A stretch of DNA of 64,000 bases from Lantana camara. Taxonomy: Eukaryota > Streptophyta > Magnoliopsida > Lamiales > Verbenaceae. Shown one piece after another: positions 54,952-64,000 of the stretch. Each line of letters opens with the position of its first letter. Within the stretch, counting starts at the first letter, position 1. The stretch is taken from NCBI GenBank assembly GCA_037501455.1, contig CM074863.1:59315501-59379500 (forward strand), given 5' to 3'. Below the pieces are notes generated by a model. That model searched no databases and was not told the origin of the DNA. It worked only from the letters and a program-made list of their open reading frames with translations. The translations under genes and the position numbers were made by a program.

Positions 54952-55562
54952 TCCTAAAGTGGTATCAGAGCTCTTGGTTGCAATCTAGTGTCGTATTGGG
55001 TCTACCTAGGACTATGTGCTTGTTTGCATTCAGTACATCACTTTACGTGAATTATTTGTGTTAATTATTCACAACAACATGTACCAGAACCCCCGCATGC
55101 ATCGATATTTCTTTGGATTTGTATTTTATTTCAGGATATCTCTTCCACACCAGCAAGTATGACCGGGAGGAAGACAAAGGAAACAGGCATCTTTGGACTA
55201 CAAGAAGTCTAGAGATTTACTTATCCGTGGTGATTTGAAGATGATGTTACCAAGGCCGAGCTCAGAAGTAATCAAGGAAAAATGAAGTTTGAAGAATCCT
55301 GGAAGAGTTCACTTAGAAGGTTTTATTTAAGAATTTTGCTACCAGTATATCTCTCCAAGAGTGTTGGTAAGAAGACTTCGAGAATTCTTATACTTTGAAT
55401 GAGAATTTAAAACAATGGATGATCTCGTAACGAAACTTGGAAGATCGGGAGCCAATAAAGGTTTCCATAGGGTCCAGAGTTATACACAAAGAGTTATACA
55501 CAAGCACGTGGAAATGGAATTCGGCGAGCTTTCAAAATTCAAAGGATACATACGTGGTCCGA
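54952..55562 (+). mobile_element. Leader of element F with primer-binding site (truncated internal region)
   Basis: TGGTATCAGAGC starts at 54960, 8 nt after the LTR, as in family T. About 600 bp of leader follow without a recognisable gag: the first ATG frame after 55155 (MTGRKTKETG...) stops after some 17 codons. LTR fragment H2 cuts the sequence at 55563. Confidence 0.75.
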
Positions 55563-56497
55563 TGTAGCACCCCGAATTTAGGGTACCACATCCCCCGCAC
55601 TAGAGCCCAACACGTGTAGTGGAATGGAGACTCCGTACACGAATCGAACAATAGCGAACGGGTGACAAACAAAACTCACACTCTAGCTAGGCGGCCTAGC
55701 CCTCAATCAGAGTGCAAGTTAATTCATATAATAGCAGAAGCAATAAATAATTTATTCCAAACTCCTAAGATCAACATATATACATCAAAGTAGATAAAAG
55801 CATGATAGATTCATAAGATGTACAATGCCCAACCCGGGCCAAAATAATCTAAGTATCAAAGTATACATAATACATAGCTTCAGAATTCATAAGTATGAAA
55901 CATAAACCACTACAAAAGCAATAATGAAGACTCGAGCTATGAAACAAGTAAGACTCGAAGACAAACTTGCCTCCTAGCTCGACTCCCACGGTACCTGCAA
56001 CTGAAAGAAGGGGGGAAAAAGGGGGAAAACAACGAGGGTTAGTCCTAGTGACTAGGGTTAACACACGCACACATAATACATATAGAGCAAAACACATAAT
56101 CAAATCATAAAGAGATCCATAAACCGGGATTGGTTTTTGCAAGCTAAAGCATTTTCCCGTGGTAGAATATATATATATACTTATAGAAAATAAAGGCCAT
56201 AGGCCAAAAATGTCAAGTTTTAGATATTTAGAAATCTATCCCCATTTTATAGATCATACAAATTCACACAACTCGGCGAGTACGAGTCAATCCTCCAACT
56301 CCCACAAACAAAGACATAACCAAAACTAAATTCATAAACCATCCTTTCTCTGGGTGGTAGAAGGGTTGACGGCCCTAACTATCGATCAAATTCACACGAG
56401 ACAAGGCTTAATCATTTCCTTGAAACCTTTGGCGGTTACTTCCACCGGCTCAAGAGAAAGAAACGCCCTTCCACAACCTCCTAAGGTTAGGCGAGAC
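55563..56497 (-). mobile_element. LTR fragment H2 (935 bp)
   Basis: TGTAGCACCCC start, CCACATCCCCCGCACTAGAG box and a hairpin at 56040-56054. It is related to H1 and the end of F (for example CCGGGATTGGTTTTTGCAAGC). It ends at 56497, directly before the LTR-like start TGTGACGCCCC, close to the position where H1 ends. Confidence 0.72.
56040..56054 (-). other. Conserved LTR hairpin (H2)
   Basis: Arms TAGTC and GACTA with a 5-nt loop, 477-491 nt from the LTR 3' end. The outer pair is T-A where H1 and F have C-G. Confidence 0.5.
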
Positions 56498-57217
56498 TGT
56501 GACGCCCCGTTTTCTCGAAGGGCGTCCTGACGATATTAACAAGTAATTCTCTACACTTGTGTGTGTTTAATTTAAGAGTTCCTGAATTATGTGATTAAAT
56601 GTAAATTCAATTTAATATGTGTTCATTCGAATTATTCTAAGATTAATTGTCAACTTGATTAATTACGCGCATATTTAACCCTAACTGTCTAATTTGATTT
56701 AATTAAAATTTATTCCATGAAATAATTGTCAAGTTGCTTTTAAATCCATCATGTTGCTTAACTTGTTTAATTTCGGTTTACTTGAATTCCTTGAGATTAA
56801 TTGTCAATCATGTGTTTACGAAGTGTCGTTAAATTGTACGAAAGGTTTCTAAAATTAAATTGAATTAAACTCTAATTGGTAAATCTCTCTCTTTCATTTT
56901 AATTTATAAAATTAATTCGGAGCTTGAATGTTTATTCGTAACCTTACCAATTTTATTTTCGATTATTTGTACGCGATATTGCTCTTTGCTACGCGATAAG
57001 GATACCCGGTAGTATAAAGCTTGTGTACAAGACACATTTCTCCCAATCTCCTTTCTCTCTCTCTCTCTCTTTTCTCTCTCTCCTCTCCCCCACTCTCTCC
57101 CGGGGTCACTATGCGCAGCTTCGGTTACGAGCCAATAACTCGATCGTTTCTCGACGGAATTCAACAAACGAATAGTCCATTTCGATTATCTCGACGAGAC
57201 GTACGCAAGAGTACCAA
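56498..57217 (+). mobile_element. LTR 'J', 5' part, truncated by element G
   Basis: TGTGACGCCCCGTTTTC resembles the start of the G and T LTRs. There is a TATA-like GTATAAAGC near 57011-57019 and a CT-rich transcribed leader (57040-57100, mostly CT dinucleotides). Element G breaks it at 57218; the ACCAA at 57213-57217 would be the left target duplication of G. Its continuation lies beyond the window. The reading frames over the CT repeat are not genes. Confidence 0.65.
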
Positions 57218-57639
57218 TGTAGCACCCCTTGACACGTGGAGGTGCCACACCCCCGCACTATAGCCTCGATCCACGTATGAAATGGAAAGTCCATACATAA
57301 ATCAAAACTATAGCGAACGGGTGACTATGCAATACTCGACAAGCTAGGCGGGATACTCGAACATGTGATAATAAAGCGGAAGCATAACATAACATTATCA
57401 ACTATTTCTATTTATCCAATCATGACATTTCTCAATTACCGACCAGAGTATGTTCAAATTTTACATATCAATACATTATCATCTCCTAAATAAATAATAA
57501 CATATAACTGTAAACATAATTTCTCGGGCAATAAATAAATAATCAAATAAATGCACCGTGTCTGACTCAACTCTAATGACTGGACTCGACTCACTTCCCG
57601 CCTAGCACGCACCTGCAATAACCTGAAAGGTGGAGGTGT

Positions 57640-57655
57640 CAGTCTGTGAAGACCG
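57640..57655 (-). other. Conserved LTR hairpin (family G)
   Basis: In element-sense RNA the arms CGGUCU and AGACUG pair with one G-U wobble over a 4-nt loop; the other strand would have an A-C mismatch instead. The second LTR has the same at 63410-63425. It lies 422-437 nt from the LTR 3' end. Confidence 0.6.
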
Positions 57656-57942
57656 AGTGAGGGGTTTACATATATATTAACGCAGGTAACATGCAAGTCA
57701 TATTCTCGGGTAAAGGTTTATAAAAGATAATTATACAGTTAATAATACCTGGCTTCGCCCGAGAATACAACTATCAATATTAATCACTAGTTCATTTTCA
57801 CGCAATTAGTAAACATGCTTGCTTGCTTGTTAATCATTAGGTGATCACGCGATTCAATTATCATGCAATCATGTATTGTATTTACTTAGCACATTCATGG
57901 AATGGAATCATGCAATCACTACATGGCGTGCTTGTAACATGA

Positions 57943-58243
57943 TAGGGTTTATTCCTCCTGTGATTGGACGGACAATCATTGGCACGAAACCAATCCAGCG
58001 CCCTTCACTCAGAAGGACCTGGTCAGGGGAAACACGGGTACACAATAGGGCTTTGTTCTTCTTGTGGTTGGACGGACAACCATTGGCACGAGGACCAATC
58101 CAGCGCCCTCACTGAGGAGAACCTGGCCAAGAGAACACACGTACACGGTAGGGTATTGTTCATCTTGTGATTGGACGGACAATCATTGGCACGAGAACCA
58201 ATCCAGCGCCCCCACTAAGGAGGACCTGGCCAAGAGAACACTC
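57943..58243 (-). repeat. Three tandem units of about 103 bp in LTR G
   Basis: Units begin at 57943, 58046 and 58149, each with TAGGG, TTGGACGGACAAYCATTGGC, CCAATCCAGCGCCC and ACCTGG. Units 2 and 3 are more alike at their ends (CTGGCCAAGAGAACAC). The second LTR (63713 onward) carries the same set up to the window end. Confidence 0.85.
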
Positions 58244-58740
58244 TTGCTTGCAATCATGAACATGACATGCTTGATTCGTGAATACTAACATGCTTTACTT
58301 GCTTACTTCATGAACAATAATATAACTTGAAACGATAATTGATTTCATGAAAGTATAAGTATAAATACCTTTTGGCTAAAACAATCACGTAAAGGTTATA
58401 CGGGTTCTATATAACTAGAAATTAAACCTCACCTGACAGGCGACACACGACTCGTGAATGCGTGAACGTGCTCATGACCATAATCTCCGCCCTGGAGAAC
58501 AACTGGACAAGAAACGGGACAATGTACGTGCATGAGACTATAATTCAAGCAAGTTATTCCATAAAACGACGCACGACACAATTATACACGAAACATCGAG
58601 CAATACACAATGTAGCATGAAAACATGTTGTATCGACATATAATCAATCATATAATAGCAATTCGGGATCAAATAAGCCATTGGAACGAGGGGCTAAAAT
58701 TGTAATTTTGTGCAGAAACTTTCTGCACTTCCAGTGGCCT

Positions 58741-58940
58741 GGGAACGGCCGTTCCGGGCTTTAGTACAAAATGGGAAGGGCCGTTCCCCAGTCCCGAAGC
58801 GGCTCCCGAAGATGGGAACGGCCGTTCCGGCTTGCAAGCCAAAATGGGAACGGGCGTTCCCGTCCTCGCCGCCAAGCAAATCATTCAAACAATGGGAACG
58901 GCCGTTCCCTACTTACAAAGGGAACGGGAATGGCCGTTCC
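58741..58940 (-). repeat. Array of six GGGAACGGCCGTTCC palindromes in LTR G
   Basis: Units at 58741-58755, 58773-58788, 58814-58828, 58846-58861, 58894-58909 and 58927-58940. Four are perfect in the core, and the others have one or two changes. Distance from the LTR 5' end is 964-1163 bp, as for the different palindrome array of family T. Confidence 0.88.
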
Positions 58941-59904
58941 AGTTACGCAGGAAGAACAAAGAACAGAGCAAAACAGGGGATGCTCTCGGGACAAAACCAA
59001 GCATCCCCAAACCTTCCAAATTCATCACAACATGCAAGGATTCTTGGAAATATGCATGTATACATGTTCAATATACATTAGTATGCCACCAAAACACATA
59101 ATTCATGCTTTAATCTCCATAATCACCAACTTTAGCATATATACAAATTTATCATATAATCTCATATTCTTCAAGAATTATACTTGGAATTCAAGCCTAA
59201 GGCTCCTAATCATGGTTCTAACACCAAATACATGAATTATCAAGCTTGAATCATAAACCCTAGCTTCAAGAACTATAATCAAGAATCCCCCATATGCTCA
59301 TATATACCTTGAATATGGAAAAGAAGGAAGAAGATGATGCAACTAGATGATTGAGCTCCCAAAGCATGGAATTTCATGGAAAACTTGATGAATTTGATGG
59401 AAATCTCCTCTCCCTTCCTTGATGTTTTTGGCTCGGTAGAAAAGAGAAAGAAAGGATGATGATTTTGGGATGAAAAGGAATGAAAATGATGAAAGGGAAG
59501 CATGTATCGATATATCTCTTGAAGAGATATAATTTTTGCAACTAAATCCCTAATGTTTGTAAGTCATGCAATTAAGTATATCAAGTTTGGAAATGAGCAA
59601 TTAGGTCCTTTAACATTTTCATGCAATTTGGTCCTTAAAGAAAAGGAATTGGACAATTAAGGACACTTATACAATTAATACAATTTGGACAATTAATTCA
59701 TGTAACCATTAAATTCCACTCATACAAGAATTCTCAATTAGAAACGAATATCATATAATTTTCACGTAATCATGTTGAAACCAATTTATAAGAATTAATA
59801 TAACACGTTTAAATCAATTAAACGAAATTAATAAAATAAAATCCTAACGCTCGAAACCCACACGTGTCGAGCGTACTTGATTGTCTGAAAATCGGGGCGT
59901 TACA

Positions 59905-59918
59905 ACTCTCTCCCCCTT
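59905..59918 (-). other. Polypurine tract of element G
   Basis: The minus strand reads AAGGGGGAGAGAGT directly before the LTR start TGTAACGCCCCG. Confidence 0.85.
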
Positions 59919-62900
59919 AAGAGAATCCGTCCTCGGATTCCATGTCCTGAATTCCTGGAATTTAATTGGCTCTTACACGTTCATCCCACGCGGGTTAGCT
60001 ATTCCCCATCAGGGATTAGTTTGAAAGAGGTCTTCATTCCACAAAGTCTTCCAATGGTTGAGATCACGACCCTCAACTTTCCGGAGTCTAATCACTCGAA
60101 AGAAAGTCTAACCTTCCACTAAAACAAGTTGACAAGTAGTAGAAATACTGAGAGTGCCCCGTCTCTTAAACAGTTAACGAGAGAACCCCGTCTCTCGAGC
60201 AAGTAACAAGAGAACCCCCGTCTCCTGACAACCCTGAGAGAATCCCCGTCTCTCACGCACACGAAATAAAATTCAAGCGAGCACTTAGGTACATATTTTC
60301 AATTAATGCACAGGGATCAGATAAAATTATCGTTTATGCAAGTAATCGTTCACGTAACAATTATTAATAAACAAGGAATCATATACAAGACTAACGAATT
60401 AATAATAAACAATTAATAACAACAAGGAGTCATATATAGAATTAACAGAATAATGATAATGATAAAATAATGATGCGCGTGGTATGCATGATTAGGTGTA
60501 CCGTTCACCGAGGATTGACGTTCCGGAACGGAGTTAATTCGGTTGAAAAGTTGATTCCTTAGTTGAGATTTTCCCGCTCTGCATCACTACGGTTCGCTAT
60601 TCCCATTCTTGATAGCCCTTTCCGTTATTGTGCTATTTTCTAACATAATCCGTAAATCATCATTAATCACCACATCTTCAGACCCGTCTGAATTACAGAA
60701 TTGCCGGTTAAACCATTCTTGCACTGATTCCCACATTACTTTCCGATTCCAGAATTGAAAACACTCTGATATTCTTGTGAGAGTGGAATTTCCCGTTCAA
60801 GCTTAAAAGACTGGCTTTGTGTTCCAAGCAAGCTCCTGTCTAACGAGCAGAGAAAACAGGTGTTACCATTTCTCCGACCTCAGTGATTAAAGTAAACCTT
60901 TTCCCGAAGCAACATTCCTGACTCCTTGTTTGCAATCTGAAAGTTGAGCTCTTACTCCCTTAGTTAACAATACGGCGGGTATTTGCAATAAAGGAATCAA
61001 GGTCGTCATCCCGTGAGAGTAATTCAGCAAGCACACTTGCATAGATACCGAAGAAATCAAGTCCTAGTAACACTTCTTCCATGTGATCCCTGAAATTTGA
61101 TAACATACCCAACACTCCGCGAAATATCTTGGAAGAAAGGATCGCTCAAGCTTCCATTTCTCTGAAATGTTTATAGTAAACTGGTGTATTCATGGAGGCG
61201 ACGGCAACCACACGAATGGAAGCACGATGAGCATTCCCAAACATCTCTAGGGTACAAGTAACAACTTCGTAAGAAAACTCTTGTCGGAGTTACCCTACCA
61301 AAGCTTGAGATTGGTTCCGGACATCGCCCAACTGAATCCTTTTCTATTTACTGAGTCAAATGATATCCTGAGGTTGTCGGAGGATTGCAGACAGTGTACC
61401 CGCTTTCCTGAAAATGATAATAGAACGAAGTACTGTCGATGATGGGACTTTTCTTTGTGTAAAAGGGAGGAAAGCTTAACTTATTGAAAACTTCTTCCAC
61501 ATGGTTCTGATAGAGGTTTCCAGAAAGAATTGATTCTTTTAAAATTCCAACTTTTGTGAGTGCTATCTAGCTTCTGATTTAAGCTTACTTCCAGACCGGC
61601 TCTCCCCCTTAAGAAAATGTAAATTTTCTTACCCTTTTCCACTTGCAAGCTTCTCTGCTGACTTAATTCCCATAACCTCTTCCTCGCTCCATTGGCCGTT
61701 ACTCAAAATGTTAATTGATGATTCTTTTCTAATTCTTTCCGTTATCAACATACTCAACTTGAAGCTCCCTGACTGTCACCACTTAATTTGATTTTAGAAA
61801 TTCTTCAATATCCGATACCCCTTCTGCTATTCATGAAGATGCCATGTCCTGTGTTTATCCTCTACTGCGTTTAAAATTGATATCTGTCAAGCTATCATCC
61901 TAATCCAAAGCAAGAACGTTCTTTCTCCTACCCGTACTGAATTCCCAAAATACTGCGCCATTCCTGAAGGTTGAAAACCCACTGAACATTTATCTGCTTG
62001 AACTTATCATCATTTTCCAGTTTCCCAAAATTCCCAATATTTACTTCATACCCCGGCTCCTACTAAATTCCGAACCAATACTTCTCACAATCCCAAACAT
62101 TTCCAAGCTTCAAGCAAAATTTATATGACTCGGTTCCCAAACCGATACCCGATAATTCAGAAATCTCTTCTTTAAATTCAAATTAGTAGAAATAAGAGCA
62201 GAGATTGTGCAGAACATAGGGAGAGCCTATTGACAATAAACACTAAATAATGCATGATGGTTAAAATGTCAATACACACATTACTATCAATTTAAAATGC
62301 AACATATTAAAACAATTATATCGTTTCAAAAATATTCTTACAAGTAAGGGAATATAAATAATGTGAATAATTTGAACATGCATCCAAGACATCAAGTAGG
62401 AAACAATATTTATAAATGAGAAACAATTTAATTAACAATTATGATGCACGTGCTTATGAATGCATTGAAGAACCTGGCACCGTAGTAACGTTGAGCTTGA
62501 TCCCGGTGTTCATTCTCGCTTGACCGAGTTGCAACTTGATCCAAGCGGTTGATCAGCCTTCTAAGTTTTCAAATTCTTCAGCCTTGATTCATACCTTTAC
62601 AAAACCTGTCACTCACAACTTGCTTTGCAAATAAATGCATGTGGGTGAAACGTGTTCGAGTCACTTAATTGTCACATAATTGATGCGGATAACAAGAATT
62701 TAACATAAATTGAAACAAGTATTTCATCAATGTTTAAAATAAACACGTTGGTCACATAACTTCCAGCAATTCAGGGTCACCCAATTGGCAATCATTAGCA
62801 TGAATCAATACAAGTTACAAAGTATCAAGTATTTCAGGTAATTCAAGAAATCCAAGTATCCAAATAATTTCAAATAATATGCAAAACTCTCAAATTATCA

Positions 62901-62968
62901 AGAAATTCCTATGCCGTACGACCTAAACTTGACACGACACGACACTAGAACCTCGGTTTTGAAACCGG

Positions 62969-62980
62969 GCTCTGATACCA
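62969..62980 (-). other. Primer-binding site of element G
   Basis: The minus strand reads TGGTATCAGAGC, 7 nt from the LTR end; the LTR-distal context CCGGTTT/AAACCG can fold into a hairpin as in family T. Confidence 0.88.
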
Positions 62981-62987
62981 CCTTAGA

Positions 62988-64000
62988 TGTAGCACCCCTT
63001 GACACGTGGAGGTGCCACACCCCCGCACTATAGCATCGATCCACGTATGAAATGGAAAGTCCATACATAAATCAAAACTATAGCGAACGGGTGACTATGC
63101 AATACTCGACAAGCTAGGCGGGATACTCGAACATGTGATAATAAAGCGGAAGCATAACATAACATTATCAACTATTTCTATTTATCCAATCATGACATTT
63201 CTCAATTACCGACCAGAGTATGTTCAAATTTTACATATCAATACATTATCATCTCCTAAATAAATAATAACATATAACTGTAAACATAATTTCTCGGGCA
63301 ATAAATAAATAATCAAATAAATGCACCGTGTCTGACTCAACTCTAATGACTGGACTCGACTCACTTCCCGCCTAGCACGCACCTGCAATAACCTGAAAGG
63401 TGGAGGTGTCAGTCTGTGAAGACCGAGTGAGGGGTTTACATATATATTAATGCAGGTAACATGCAAGTCATATTCTCGGGTAAAGGTTTATAAAAGATAA
63501 TTATACAGTTAATAATACCTGGCTTCGCCCAAGAATACAACTATCAATATTAATCACTAGTTCATTTTCACGCAATTAGTAAACATGCTTGCTTGCTTGT
63601 TAATCATTAGGTGATCACGCGATTCAATTATCATGCAATCATGTATTGTATTTACTTAGCACATTCATGGAATGGAATCATGCAATCACTACATGGCGTG
63701 CTTGTAACATGATAGGGTTTATTCCTCCTGTGATTGGACGGACAATCATTGGCACGAAACCAATCCAGCGCCCTTCACTCAGAAGGACCTGGTCAGGGGA
63801 AACACGGGTACACAATAGGGCTTTGTTCTTCTTGTGGTTGGACGGACAACCATTGGCACGAGGACCAATCCAGCGCCCTCACTGAGGAGAACCTGGCCAA
63901 GAGAACACACGTACACGGTAGGGTATTGTTCATCTTGTGATTGGACGGACAATCATTGGCACGAGAACCAATCCAGCGCCCCCACTAAGGAGGACCTGGC
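62988..64000 (-). mobile_element. Element G 5' LTR, 3' portion (continues beyond window)
   Basis: Matches 57218-58230 at an offset of 5770 with three substitutions (near 63035, 63451 and 63530). It carries the hairpin at 63410-63425 and at least most of the three 103-bp units. Promoter, palindromes and the outer target duplication lie beyond the window. Confidence 0.93.

Larger units (their letters stand above)
57218..59904 (-). mobile_element. Element G 3' LTR (2687 bp)
   Basis: TGTAGCACCCC to CGGGGCGTTACA. In element sense it holds a 74-codon frame (59279-59503) whose end resembles the end of the T LTR frame, a donor-like CAAG|GTATAT (59307/59308), six palindromes (58741-58940), a triplicated 103-bp repeat (57943-58243), the hairpin (57640-57655) and the terminal GTGCGGGGGTGTGG box. 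Confidence 0.92.
59905..62987 (-). mobile_element. Internal region of element G, non-coding (3083 bp)
   Basis: No frame of 60 codons or more on either strand and no recognisable gag or pol motif. A block near 60150-60250 repeats GAGAACCCCGTCTC-like phrases four times. The last 80 bp before the LTR (leader in element sense) match family T, including CCGGTTTCAAAACCG after the primer site and TCGTACGGCAT. The size and lack of genes fit a large retrotransposon derivative. Confidence 0.82.
57218..64000 (-). mobile_element. Non-autonomous LARD-like retrotransposon G (right end outside window)
   Basis: Two LTRs (57218-59904 complete; 62988 to beyond 64000) flank 3083 bp without a coding frame of note, but with a good primer-binding site and polypurine tract. 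Over the roughly 1013 bp comparable, the LTRs differ at only three positions by eye, so the insertion is recent even though the element encodes nothing. It must have been copied by the proteins of another element. The leader after the primer site closely resembles that of family T. Confidence 0.88.

Noticed and set aside
57021..57263. Frame over a CT-dinucleotide repeat
   Set aside because: It crosses the J/G element junction and consists mainly of the microsatellite.
58710..59235. Overlapping frames of 89-154 codons across the palindromes of LTR G
   Set aside because: All three frames are open because of the repeated GC-rich palindromes; they lie antisense to the element and have no domain.

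Overview
The window is nuclear DNA of a seed plant, probably a eudicot (inference; the species cannot be read from the sequence). It consists almost entirely of LTR retrotransposons, many nested in one another. I see no convincing host gene and no rRNA or tRNA gene. The short ORFs scattered through it are LTR sequence or retrotransposon debris.

Layout. 1-839 is the right end of an LTR ('X', + strand) inserted into the protease region of a Ty3/gypsy copy. 840-38120 is a head-to-tail array of one minus-strand Ty3/gypsy chromovirus ('T', Tekay/Del-like with a C-terminal chromodomain). It reads partial internal A, LTR1, internal B, LTR2, internal C, LTR3, internal D, LTR4, with a period near 7.5 kb. 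LTR3 is split by a Ty1/copia element ('E', 18903-28495). The gag region of internal D carries a 998-bp TRIM-derived insertion (33675-34672). 38121-42129 holds a solo LTR ('S', 5-bp target duplication ACCAA) inside an inverted copy of its own family. 42130-43183 holds two LTR fragments (H1, K). 43184-50905 is a Tat-lineage Ty3/gypsy element on the minus strand with one uninterrupted polyprotein of about 1982 residues, but a changed RT active site, a truncated integrase and no polypurine tract. 50906-57217 is a patchwork of an unassigned segment, LTR fragments I, H2 and J, and a full LTR plus leader (F). 57218 to the window end is a young non-coding large retrotransposon derivative ('G', LARD-like): one complete LTR of 2687 bp, an internal region of 3083 bp without long ORFs, and the start of the second LTR.

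The strongest unexplained signals are in the non-coding LTRs. (1) Seven LTR families or subfamilies carry a small hairpin 398-491 nt before the LTR 3' end; its arms change in a compensating way and it always lies in the same orientation in element sense. (2) All share a terminal box near TGCGGGGGATGT shortly before the GGTGYTACA-type end. (3) T and G each carry six copies of a GC-rich palindrome of unrelated arm sequence (GGTCGCGG/SCGCGACC in T, GGGAACGG/CCGTTCC in G) at almost the same distance from the LTR 5' end (about 940-1170 bp); F has two palindromes slightly further in. (4) The copia leader contains several perfect hairpins, two of which are paralogous with a compensating base-pair change.

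The picture is one of related long-LTR chromovirus families sharing cis-acting LTR and leader architecture, with dead copies (T array) and protein-less copies (G) depending, by inference, on proteins from partners elsewhere in the genome.
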